This document shows, one piece after another, positions 45,507 through 53,397 of a stretch of 64,000 bases of DNA (within the stretch, counting starts at the first letter, position 1; every line of letters starts with the position of its first letter). Origin of the DNA: Algoriphagus aestuariicola. GTDB lineage: Bacteria > Bacteroidota > Bacteroidia > Cytophagales > Cyclobacteriaceae. The notes beneath the pieces were generated by a model, which saw only the letters and a program-made list of their open reading frames with translations, searched no databases and had not been told where the DNA came from. The translations under genes were made by a program, and so were the position numbers. The DNA lies in the NCBI RefSeq assembly GCF_017254835.1, contig NZ_JAFKCW010000001.1, forward strand, positions 992,001 to 1,056,000, given 5' to 3'.

Positions 45507-48500
45507 ATGACAACAAAGTTACGTAAAATAATTGTAACCATGGGGAGACATGCCTTGTTTGGAATAATAGTACAGTGTTTTTTTTACAGTACTATGTTTG
45601 CCGAATCCAGTATGGCGCAGTCTCGGCTAGACGAGACTTATCTATCCATGGGAAAGGGGAGGCTTTCTCTCCTGGAAGTGTTTCAAAAAGTGGAAGGGGA
45701 GACGGAGTTTAGCTTTTCCTACAGCCACAGCGACATCCAAGGGGAGAGTTACACCCCGGCCAATGCGGGCAAAATCTCCTTGGAAAGACTGCTGGAGGAA
45801 ATCTCCCGAAGTACAACCCTGAAGTTTCGCCAGGTCAACAACCTCATCCACGTGGGTGTCAAAGATCAGCTGGCTGCTAAAGTTCGGGACGAAAAGGAAA
45901 TCACCGTGACGGGTACCGTCCTTGACGATGCCCAATCCCCCCTGCCGGGTGTCACAATTACTGTGCAGGGCACCACCAGGGGGACGATCACCGATGTGGA
46001 CGGCAAATACTCTATCACCGTAGAGGAGGACGCGGTACTCGTGTTTTCCTTTATCGGATACGAGAGCCAAACAGTCGAGGTGGGCAACAGAATCGTCATC
46101 GATATCACCATGGGGGAGGATACCCAGGCATTGGATGAAGTGGTGATCGTCGGATACGGCACCGAGAAAAAAGTAAACTTGACTGGAGCCATTACCCCAG
46201 TCAAAACCGAGGATATCAACGAAATTCCAGCCACCAACCTTTCCAATACCCTCGCTGGACGCGCGCCTGGCGTAAATGTGACGGGTACTTCGGGCCTGGC
46301 CGGAGCGTCTTCTTCTATCCGAATCCGGGGTAGTTTCGGAGATCCGTTGTACGTGATCGACGGAATCGTGCGTGACAAGGCTGCTTTTGATGCGCTCAAT
46401 GCCAACGAGGTAGACCAGCTGTCCTTCCTAAAAGATGCGGCATCCGCTTCGATCTACGGATCACGCGCCGGAAACGGGGTCGTGTTGGTCACCACAAAGA
46501 CCGGCACCAAACAAAAGATGACCATCGGTTTCCTGTCCACCTTCACAACCGCTAGGCCCACCCAAGAGCTATTGTCCGACAAGACTACTGCGACAGACGA
46601 ACTGATCTACCAGAATCGGGTGGCCGAATACCTGGGGACCAGCCTGCCAAATGGCCCGGAGGAGTTTGAGTATTTTGCTAACCGCAGCTACAATGTCAAT
46701 GACTTTATCTGGCAAAATCCCTTCAGCCAAAACTATGCACTGAGCGTAACCGGGGGAAATGACGATGTGACCTACTATTCTCTTTTGAGCTACATCGGCG
46801 AGCGGGGTTCATATAAAAGCGTTGAACACGGAAAGTTCAACTTGCGGACGAATGTCTCGGCCAAAATCACCGAGCGAATCCGGCTGGACCTCAATGTCTC
46901 TGCCACGCAGCTAAACCATGACCGCTTTTACTGGCCATTCTCCGGAGATGACGACTACGATGTCTCAGATCTATATCGGGTGAGCTTCAATTGGCCAAAA
47001 GTCTATCCCTATTATCTGGAGGCCGACGGAACTCCCGCGGATTACGTCACTGACTTTCCTGTGCAGACCCCGATGGGAAGCTGGCAAGCCTGGAGCGTCA
47101 TCGACCAAATCGTCGGTGATCGATACATTAAAACCAGAAAACGCCAAGCCAATGCCATCCTCGCGCTTAACGTGGATCTGGGAGATCTGCTGGAAGGACT
47201 TTCTACCCGCGTCTCAGGCAACTACCTAGCCGACGACTACATGCGCAAAAAATACCTGACTTACCAGAAAAATTACGTTTTCAACCAGGCGGATCCCGAC
47301 GGCAATAGGTTTCTACCCGGCCCGCCGGATCCAAACAAAACCAATATCTTCAACTTCAGCCAAAACCAGGAATTCCTGAGCTATGAGTTAGAGACGGCTT
47401 GGAGCTACCAGTTTAACTGGTTTTTGAACTTCCAGCGGAATTTTGGCAAGCATGGCATCAATTCCATGCTGGTATATGAACAGGCGGAAAATGGGCTGTA
47501 CGGTGCTTTTGCCAAAGCAGAAGATCCGCTGACCCACTATGACCAAGATTTCGTGTATTCCCAAGACTCCGAGCGAAGATATGGTCAAGGATGGGAGGGA
47601 ATCGGAGCGAGAAGGTCGCTCATCGGCCGGGCCAACTACAACTTTGACGAGAAGTACATCGCCGAGTTTTCCTTCAGATATGATGGAAACACACTCTTTC
47701 CCAAAGAAAATCGTTGGGGCTTTTTCCCATCGGTGTCGGCGGCTTGGAGGATCGCCGGGGAGGAATTTATGTCTGGTACTTCCAGTTGGCTGGACGACCT
47801 GAAGCTTCGCGCTTCTTACGGTACCACGGGAAATGACTTGGATGTAAACAACAATCGGATCAATCCCTTCTCCTATGTCAGTACGTATAGCAACGGCGGC
47901 AGCTACATCTTTGGCGATGACTTGTATAGTAGCATAGCGCCGGGAGCCACACCCAATCCCAACCTGACTTGGGCTACTTCCACTACGTTTAACGGGGGCT
48001 TGGATTTTGAGCTGATGACAACCCGCCTCTCGGGCTCCTTGGATGTCTTTTACAAGAGAGAAGTGGATATCTTGGGTTCGAGATTGGTCACCCTTCCGGA
48101 CAACTATGGACAGGCCCTCGCTCCCGAAAACTACGCCGAGAGGTCTTGGCGGGGTGGGGAGTTTTCCCTGCTATGGAGAGACCGCGCCAACGGAGGCAGG
48201 ATAAGCTATTCCGTGTATGGTAACGTTGGATTGGCAAAGGACCAATGGGATGTGCTGGATCAGGACCCCATTTTCCTTGAGGGAGGCCTGCGTGCGACGG
48301 AGTCTGCGATAGGTCAGCCGGTCAACCGCATCACAGGGCTGCGCGCGCTGGGAATCATTCGAACTCAAGAGCAGCTCAACGAACTGCTTGAGGCAGGATT
48401 TACCCAATATGGGAGACAGCCCTATCTCGGCGGCCTCTATTTTGAAGACATACGCGGCGATGGTTATTCGCCAGGTCCCGATGGCAAAATCGATGGCAAC

Positions 48501-49016
48501 GACTTCCAGCTGCTGTCTTCCAATGCAGCGCCTCGATTAAACTATGGCTTTGGCTTCAACCTGGATTGGGCTAATTTCTCCGTCGACGCACACTTTCAGG
48601 GCGTTGGCGTGTACGACCGTATCATCAGCAATCAAGAGGGGCCGGGAATGAGACAGCACGGGGGATCTATTCGTCCCTACTATCCCATCTGGGCGGATGA
48701 TGTGTGGACTCCGGAAAATCCGGACGCAAAGTACCCCAGACCCATTGGCCAAAACTGGTACGAGTCGGGGACGGGTGCTACCTCTTTCTGGATCAGAAAC
48801 GGCGCCTACCTCAGGTTGAAAAATCTGAACGTCGGGTATAATGTGCCCCAGAAGATCCTCTCTTCCATGAAGATCACATCGGCGAAGATCTTCTTCAACG
48901 GCACCAACTTATTTGCCATCTCCGAAGTGAAAGAGTTTCACGACCCAGAGCAGAAGAACTACGATTCCTTCCCACTCATGAGAAGCTTCACGCTGGGCTT
49001 GGATGTTAAATTTTAA
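45507..49016 (+). CDS. susC: SusC-type TonB-dependent transporter with STN domain (second system)
   Basis: At 1169 residues this is the largest SusC here. A signal segment ends near residue 38 (SSMAQS), then an STN domain at about 47-113 (LSLLEVFQKVEGETEFSFSYSH to TLKFRQVNNLIHVG), a carboxypeptidase-regulatory-like domain at about 130-205 (VTGTVLDDAQSPLPGVTITV), TonB box DEVVIVGYG, plug (SIRIRGSFGDPLYVIDGIV, QLSFLKDAASASIYGSRAGNGVVLVTTK) and a barrel ending GLDVKF. It should bind substrate at the surface and signal through the FecR protein upstream. The susD gene follows 12 bases downstream. Confidence 0.95.
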   Translation: MTTKLRKIIVTMGRHALFGIIVQCFFYSTMFAESSMAQSRLDETYLSMGKGRLSLLEVFQKVEGETEFSFSYSHSDIQGESYTPANAGKISLERLLEEISRSTTLKFRQVNNLIHVGVKDQLAAKVRDEKEITVTGTVLDDAQSPLPGVTITVQGTTRGTITDVDGKYSITVEEDAVLVFSFIGYESQTVEVGNRIVIDITMGEDTQALDEVVIVGYGTEKKVNLTGAITPVKTEDINEIPATNLSNTLAGRAPGVNVTGTSGLAGASSSIRIRGSFGDPLYVIDGIVRDKAAFDALNANEVDQLSFLKDAASASIYGSRAGNGVVLVTTKTGTKQKMTIGFLSTFTTARPTQELLSDKTTATDELIYQNRVAEYLGTSLPNGPEEFEYFANRSYNVNDFIWQNPFSQNYALSVTGGNDDVTYYSLLSYIGERGSYKSVEHGKFNLRTNVSAKITERIRLDLNVSATQLNHDRFYWPFSGDDDYDVSDLYRVSFNWPKVYPYYLEADGTPADYVTDFPVQTPMGSWQAWSVIDQIVGDRYIKTRKRQANAILALNVDLGDLLEGLSTRVSGNYLADDYMRKKYLTYQKNYVFNQADPDGNRFLPGPPDPNKTNIFNFSQNQEFLSYELETAWSYQFNWFLNFQRNFGKHGINSMLVYEQAENGLYGAFAKAEDPLTHYDQDFVYSQDSERRYGQGWEGIGARRSLIGRANYNFDEKYIAEFSFRYDGNTLFPKENRWGFFPSVSAAWRIAGEEFMSGTSSWLDDLKLRASYGTTGNDLDVNNNRINPFSYVSTYSNGGSYIFGDDLYSSIAPGATPNPNLTWATSTTFNGGLDFELMTTRLSGSLDVFYKREVDILGSRLVTLPDNYGQALAPENYAERSWRGGEFSLLWRDRANGGRISYSVYGNVGLAKDQWDVLDQDPIFLEGGLRATESAIGQPVNRITGLRALGIIRTQEQLNELLEAGFTQYGRQPYLGGLYFEDIRGDGYSPGPDGKIDGNDFQLLSSNAAPRLNYGFGFNLDWANFSVDAHFQGVGVYDRIISNQEGPGMRQHGGSIRPYYPIWADDVWTPENPDAKYPRPIGQNWYESGTGATSFWIRNGAYLRLKNLNVGYNVPQKILSSMKITSAKIFFNGTNLFAISEVKEFHDPEQKNYDSFPLMRSFTLGLDVKF

Positions 49017-49028
49017 AAGCACTGCACT

Positions 49029-50789
49029 ATGAAAAACTTACTATATTCTCTCGGTATCTGCTTCGTGTTTTCGTCTTGTGGGGACGTGCTGGATATCGAA
49101 GACATCAACAACTATAGTCCGGAATTGGTCTGGAACGATGAAAATCTGGCCAATGCCTACATGGCTAATCTCTATCCCATGTTTGGCAACTGGAATACCG
49201 GTGCCGACCGAACCAGTCAGCAACTCGCGGGTATCCACTGGTATGACAACCGTATCAATACCACCAATGGCGAATACAAAAACTGGAACTATGGACGGAT
49301 TCGCCAGATAAACCAGGCAATCGTCGATGTGCAGGCCGGATCATTGCCTCAGGAGATCAAGGACAACATCATCGGGCAGGCGCTGTTTATGCGGGCCTAT
49401 ACCTACTTCGACATGGTCGTTTATCATGGCGGTGTTCCCTACATCACCGTACCCCAGGATCGCTACGAAGACGATTTATATGTCCCGCGAAACTCTACTG
49501 CGGAGTGTTTCGAATTCCTGATCAGGGATTTGGATGATGCAATCTCACGTTTGCCGGAAAGCATTGCCACCGGATCATCGGATTTTGGCAAAATCGACGG
49601 CAACTTTGCCAGGGCTTTCAAAGCCAAAGTGCTTCTCTATAAGGCTTCCCCACAGTTTAATCCATCCAATCCTTGGGACAACGCCTACTGGCAAGAAGCC
49701 CACCAAGCCAACAAGGCCGCATACGAGTCCCTGCTTGCCCAAGGATTTGGACTGGTCGAGGATTATGGATCGGTGGCTTTGGAGGAAAGAAACCGGGAAG
49801 TCGTGTTCTCCGTGATCAACAGCTACCCAGACAAGTCCGCCAATTGGGACTTTGGGGTGCGTCCCGGCTCGGAGAGCCGGGGGCCCGCTTCTGCCTGTCC
49901 GACCTGGGAATTTATCAAGGACTATCCCATGCTCGACGGGAAGAACTACGATGATCCCACGGGGGCATACTTCCTCGAGGAGGAGGACTTTCTGCAGAAC
50001 TACTGGAAAAACCGCGACCCCAGATTTGGGAAATCTATCGTTTGGAACGGCAAAGTGTATGAGGTGTCAGGGAAGTCCGGCAAGCGCCAGTACACATCCC
50101 TGGGAATTGCCCATGAGCTGGATGACTTTGGCGTCAATCCCAAAGCGGCTACCAACTCTACTAACCTTGACCGGTACACCGGGTTTTTCATCCTAAAACA
50201 CAGCCTGCTCGATCTAGCCCAGCCGGAAGTGCAGCAGTATGATGTAGACTATGTCGTGATGCGTTTTGCCGAGGTGATGCTGAACTACGCCGAGACAGCC
50301 AACGAAACCGGCGATCAAGCTGCGGCAATCCAGATCCTGAAGGAAATCCGCGAGCGGGCCGGCATACTGGCGGGCACCGATGGCATGTACGGATTGGAGG
50401 TCGGGTCAAGGGAGCAGGTGCGTGAAGCCATCCTGGCGGAGAGAAATATCGAACTGAGTTTCGAAGGTCGGCGTTTCTGGGATTTGAGAAGACTGAGAAT
50501 GCTGGACAGGCTGGATGGTGCAACCAAGCATGGCGTGGAGGCTATTGCCATCAATCCGGACGGCAGTGAGCAATCCCTGGCCGCGGCAAGGGAAAAGGCG
50601 AATACCTACAGCTTGGTGGAGGAAAATTTCAAATATCAGATCCTCCAAATACCTCGGTCAGGGGTGCAGGTCAGCGTAGTGCCGGAAACTTACTATTTTT
50701 TTCCTATCCAGACCTCGGTTATAGACAAGAATCCCAACATAGCCCAGAACATCGACTGGGGCGGGACGTTTGACCCTACCTTGGAATAG
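49029..50789 (+). CDS. susD: SusD-like surface lipoprotein (second system)
   Basis: This 586-residue SusD-family lipoprotein has lipobox Cys17 (VFSSC) and then GDVLDIEDINNYSPELVW. It contains IGQALFMRAYTYFDMVVYHGGVPYI, VMRFAEVMLNYAETANETG and ILAERNIELSFEGRRFWDLRRL, and ends YYFFPIQTSVIDKNPNIAQN. It forms the surface half of the pair with the upstream SusC. No carbohydrate-active enzyme follows; the next genes are unrelated, and a strong terminator ends the unit. Confidence 0.94.
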   Translation: MKNLLYSLGICFVFSSCGDVLDIEDINNYSPELVWNDENLANAYMANLYPMFGNWNTGADRTSQQLAGIHWYDNRINTTNGEYKNWNYGRIRQINQAIVDVQAGSLPQEIKDNIIGQALFMRAYTYFDMVVYHGGVPYITVPQDRYEDDLYVPRNSTAECFEFLIRDLDDAISRLPESIATGSSDFGKIDGNFARAFKAKVLLYKASPQFNPSNPWDNAYWQEAHQANKAAYESLLAQGFGLVEDYGSVALEERNREVVFSVINSYPDKSANWDFGVRPGSESRGPASACPTWEFIKDYPMLDGKNYDDPTGAYFLEEEDFLQNYWKNRDPRFGKSIVWNGKVYEVSGKSGKRQYTSLGIAHELDDFGVNPKAATNSTNLDRYTGFFILKHSLLDLAQPEVQQYDVDYVVMRFAEVMLNYAETANETGDQAAAIQILKEIRERAGILAGTDGMYGLEVGSREQVREAILAERNIELSFEGRRFWDLRRLRMLDRLDGATKHGVEAIAINPDGSEQSLAAAREKANTYSLVEENFKYQILQIPRSGVQVSVVPETYYFFPIQTSVIDKNPNIAQNIDWGGTFDPTLE

Positions 50790-50807
50790 ACGGCTTATTT
50801 TGACTTC

Positions 50808-50840
50808 AAAGGCCTCGGGGATCATCCCGGGGCTTTTTTT
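50808..50840 (+). terminator. intrinsic terminator after the second susD
   Basis: AAAGGCCTCGGGG and CCCGGGGCTTT pair through a G/C-rich stem, one T-G wobble included, around a short ATCAT loop, and a T run follows. It starts 18 bases after the susD stop. Confidence 0.85.
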
Positions 50841-51008
50841 GATTTGGCGCCTAGCCTATCTTCAGCTTTTCCAACCGTTAAGCAGCGCAAAAGCGAATGC
50901 GGAAAGCGGCTCAAGACCGGTTGGCCCAAGCCAACCGCTCGCCTTGGTCTTGAACCGCTTGGAGTATTCACGTACCTTCACTTACCTTCGCTTATCGGGT
51001 GAAAAGTA

Positions 51009-51044
51009 AACTTTTGACTGGCCCAATTTTCGGGGGAGCTTACA
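51009..51044 (-). mobile_element. insertion-sequence-like terminus (copy A, inverted)
   Basis: On the minus strand this reads TGTAAGCTCCCCCGAAAATT followed by GGGCCAGTCAAAAGTT. A second copy, on the plus strand at 56181-56217, differs by one substitution and one inserted base. A TG-start terminus rich in CCCCCGAAAATT resembles ends of IS3/IS481-type elements. The body would lie to the left (50850-51008), but no transposase is readable there, so it is a solo end. Confidence 0.5.
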
Positions 51045-51099
51045 ATTGAAATCAAGTTGGCTTTAGCTGACTAACTATCATCTTTGCAAAAAAAGCATC

Positions 51100-51456
51100 A
51101 TGTTGACAGACATTATTCCGAAACTTCCCATGCGTAGCAAGGCTGCGACAAGAGAATTTTATTTAACCCAGTTGGGTTTCATTGACATTGGTAGTGAAGA
51201 CTATGAAGGCTATTTGTTGGTTAAAAGGGACAATGTGGAAATCCATTTTTTTGAGTTCAAAGGACTTGACCCAAAAGAGAATTATGGACAAGTCTACATT
51301 CGTACTGATGACATTGATGCACTTTATCAATCTATGCTGGACACCAATAACAGCATACATCCCTCAGGACATTTGCAGATTAAGCCTTGGGGACAAAAGG
51401 AATTTGCAATGCTTGACCCAGACAATAACCTGCTAACATTTGGGCAGCGGATTTAA
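51100..51456 (+). CDS. VOC-family (glyoxalase/bleomycin-resistance-like) protein
   Basis: This 118-residue protein has the VOC repeat: IIPKLPMRSKAATREFYLTQLGF in the first half, VEIHFFEFKGLDPKENYGQVYIRTDDIDALYQS in the second, and KEFAMLDPDNNLLTFGQRI at the end. The last segment is typical of bleomycin-binding relatives, which sequester the drug as dimers; others are lyases or dioxygenases. There is no signal peptide. It is a single gene with its own context, and its local base composition is more AT-rich than the flanking susD. The substrate is not predicted. Confidence 0.82.
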   Translation: MLTDIIPKLPMRSKAATREFYLTQLGFIDIGSEDYEGYLLVKRDNVEIHFFEFKGLDPKENYGQVYIRTDDIDALYQSMLDTNNSIHPSGHLQIKPWGQKEFAMLDPDNNLLTFGQRI

Positions 51457-51892
51457 TGTGAATTTAAACGGCTAAAGATTTCCACGAGGATTTTCGATAA
51501 GTCCGCAGGACGAAGTGATGAAACCTGGTTGCACGATTCCAATAGCTACAGGTATGAGGAGTTTCCTATGGGATTGTGAACACTTAAGCTCAGAATTATC
51601 CTTGGTCGAATCAAGGGTGTTTTGATCAAGGGTGGTGACATGGGAAAATGATTTGGTGAAGTTTGTTCTGACACAGAATTCGATCTATCCCTTCGGTCTC
51701 CTGTCTTCCTACTTCCGACCCTCCAGACTTCCCCACTTCCTACTCCGCATTCCCCAATTCCCAATTTTGGAATTAGATTTGGGAGCTTGACGGGCAGATA
51801 GGGATTCCGATTTAAGCGGGAAGAGCTGAGATTCCATACCCTTTGTTTCCAAAGATCTCTGCTGCCTTGATTGCCGATAGAGAAGAAATCAA
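51457..51892. other. intergenic region with pyrimidine-rich degenerate repeat
   Basis: No gene is supported in this 436-base gap. Bases 51684-51768 form an almost pure pyrimidine run on the plus strand, with repeated ACTTCC/CTTCCC-type units (TACTTCC, ACTTCCCC, ACTTCCTACTCC, ATTCCCC, ATTCCC). Such tracts are noncoding and may mark remnant or phase-variable repeat DNA. Confidence 0.4.
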
Positions 51893-52330
51893 ATGGAGAT
51901 TGACTTTAAGAAACTAAACATTTCAAGCCATGAATTGAAGATCGTCAGATCTGACAGGTCATCGGAAAAGGTAGTGCTTGATACCAAGACTTACTTGCTA
52001 CACGACATTTGCCACTTTTTCGTCGAGAAGGAATTAAACACGGTTGATGGATTTTGGGGAATGCTCTCCCAAGGCTATCAGCTGGAGCAGCTTTTTGGGA
52101 AGACCAACCCCCTGACCGAAAAACTCAGAAGTATTGAGGGGATTGTTGGGGGGACTCAGTCGGTCTACTCCAAGCATATGGATGAGTCAGCGTTTTGGAA
52201 TTACCTCGATGCCCCTGGTTTTGGCATAAAAGACTCCAATTTTCTTGACAAGGTGATCCCTCAGATCGAGGAATTTATGAACCATTGGCGCTTTTTGCCA
52301 ATCGGGAAATCGATGACCTTAAAGTTTTAG
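51893..52330 (+). CDS. hypothetical protein paired with an MBL-fold gene
   Basis: This 145-residue soluble protein has no signal peptide and no recognised domain. It has a mixed alpha/beta look: ELKIVRSDRSSEKVVLDTKTYLLHDICHFFVEKELN, then GFWGMLSQGYQLEQLFG. The D-ICHF segment is the best-conserved-looking part. It ends two bases before the ATG of the MBL-fold gene, so the two are cotranscribed and probably act on the same small molecule or in the same process. Confidence 0.65.
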   Translation: MEIDFKKLNISSHELKIVRSDRSSEKVVLDTKTYLLHDICHFFVEKELNTVDGFWGMLSQGYQLEQLFGKTNPLTEKLRSIEGIVGGTQSVYSKHMDESAFWNYLDAPGFGIKDSNFLDKVIPQIEEFMNHWRFLPIGKSMTLKF

Positions 52331-52332
52331 CA

Positions 52333-52908
52333 ATGGAGATTTTTAATGTCGGAAATAACGGGGTGAACCTCTACTTGCTTAAATCAGCCACCCACAATCT
52401 GCTGCTTGATTCTGGTTTTCCGGGGACCTTGCATGACTTGGGAAGGGCATTGAGGAAGACAAACACCAAAATCTCAGAAATAGACTTTTTGGTCGTCACA
52501 CACTTCCATCCAGACCATGCGGGACTGGTACAGGAGCTGAAAAACAAATCGGTAACATTCGTGATACTGGATTTTCAGGTTCCATTTATAGCTAAAATGG
52601 AGCATCAAAAAAAGAGGCTGCTCGAGAGTCGAAACTACAAGCCCCTAATCCAAACCGACAACCGCTGTATTACACTCCCCCAATCGAGGAGGTTTTTGGA
52701 GGAGCTGGGAATCCACGGCGAGATCATCTCTACCAAAAGCCACTCGGAAGATGGACTGGCGCTGGTGTTGGACAGCGGGGAGGCATTTATTGGAGACTTG
52801 CTCTTGGAAAATATGGCACTCGAACTGAAGGATCCAAAATCCTTGCAGGACTGGGAAAAGCTAAAAAGCTTGGGTGCAAAAAGCATATTTCCAAGCCACT
52901 CCAATTAG
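52333..52908 (+). CDS. metallo-beta-lactamase (MBL)-fold hydrolase
   Basis: From the ATG at 52333 the product is 191 residues. The metal-binding HxHxDH motif is HFHPDH (FLVVTHFHPDHAG); other parts of the fold are NLLLDSGFPG at the start, SHSEDG in the middle (third His), and LDSGEAFIGDLL with its likely bridging Asp, ending IFPSHSN with a last His. Substrate is not identifiable (lactone, thioester and phosphodiester hydrolases all share this). An earlier in-frame start overlaps the preceding gene and is less likely than this ATG two bases after its stop. Confidence 0.85.
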   Translation: MEIFNVGNNGVNLYLLKSATHNLLLDSGFPGTLHDLGRALRKTNTKISEIDFLVVTHFHPDHAGLVQELKNKSVTFVILDFQVPFIAKMEHQKKRLLESRNYKPLIQTDNRCITLPQSRRFLEELGIHGEIISTKSHSEDGLALVLDSGEAFIGDLLLENMALELKDPKSLQDWEKLKSLGAKSIFPSHSN

Positions 52909-53044
52909 TTACATTCTCAAAAGTACGGTGCATCGCAGGAGTGCCCTAGCAGGAAAGCAGAGCTACAAAATATTTTTTGATTAATTCTACAAAAATAAAA
53001 GATATATATTACTTTTACTTTCGTAGAACATATAAATCAGACCA

Positions 53045-53383
53045 GTGAAGGGATCTTATCTCGGTGAATTAGAGGAACTTATTTTATTGACTGTTGGCGT
53101 TTTGTTTCCGGATGCATACGGTGTTGCCGTGATGGACGAACTCAAAGCTCAGGCTGGTAGATCCCTTAATATCTCCGCTGTTCACGCTGTATTGACAAGG
53201 CTGGAGGAAAAAGGGTATGTAAAATCCGAAATGGGACAACCCACAGAAGAACGGGGTGGGAGAAGAAAGCGGATTTTTACCTTGACCGCTGCGGGAAAAA
53301 ATGTCTTGGAAGAAAGCCAGGCCTTGAGAAATCAGCTCTATGCGATGATCCCAAAGCCGGCATTTGAGTTTAAACTGACCTAG
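53045..53383 (+). CDS. PadR-family transcriptional regulator
   Basis: This 112-residue winged-helix protein begins at GTG 53045 (MKGSYLGELEELILLTVGVL), the usual PadR start of this subgroup. The recognition region is NISAVHAVLTRLEEKGYVKSEMGQPTEERGGRRKRIFTLTAAGKNVL. It probably represses its own operon, including the ABC-type permease 14 bases downstream, until an inducer binds. Bacteroidota genomes carry many such pairs. Confidence 0.9.
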   Translation: MKGSYLGELEELILLTVGVLFPDAYGVAVMDELKAQAGRSLNISAVHAVLTRLEEKGYVKSEMGQPTEERGGRRKRIFTLTAAGKNVLEESQALRNQLYAMIPKPAFEFKLT

Positions 53384-53397
53384 GCCATACCTATTGT

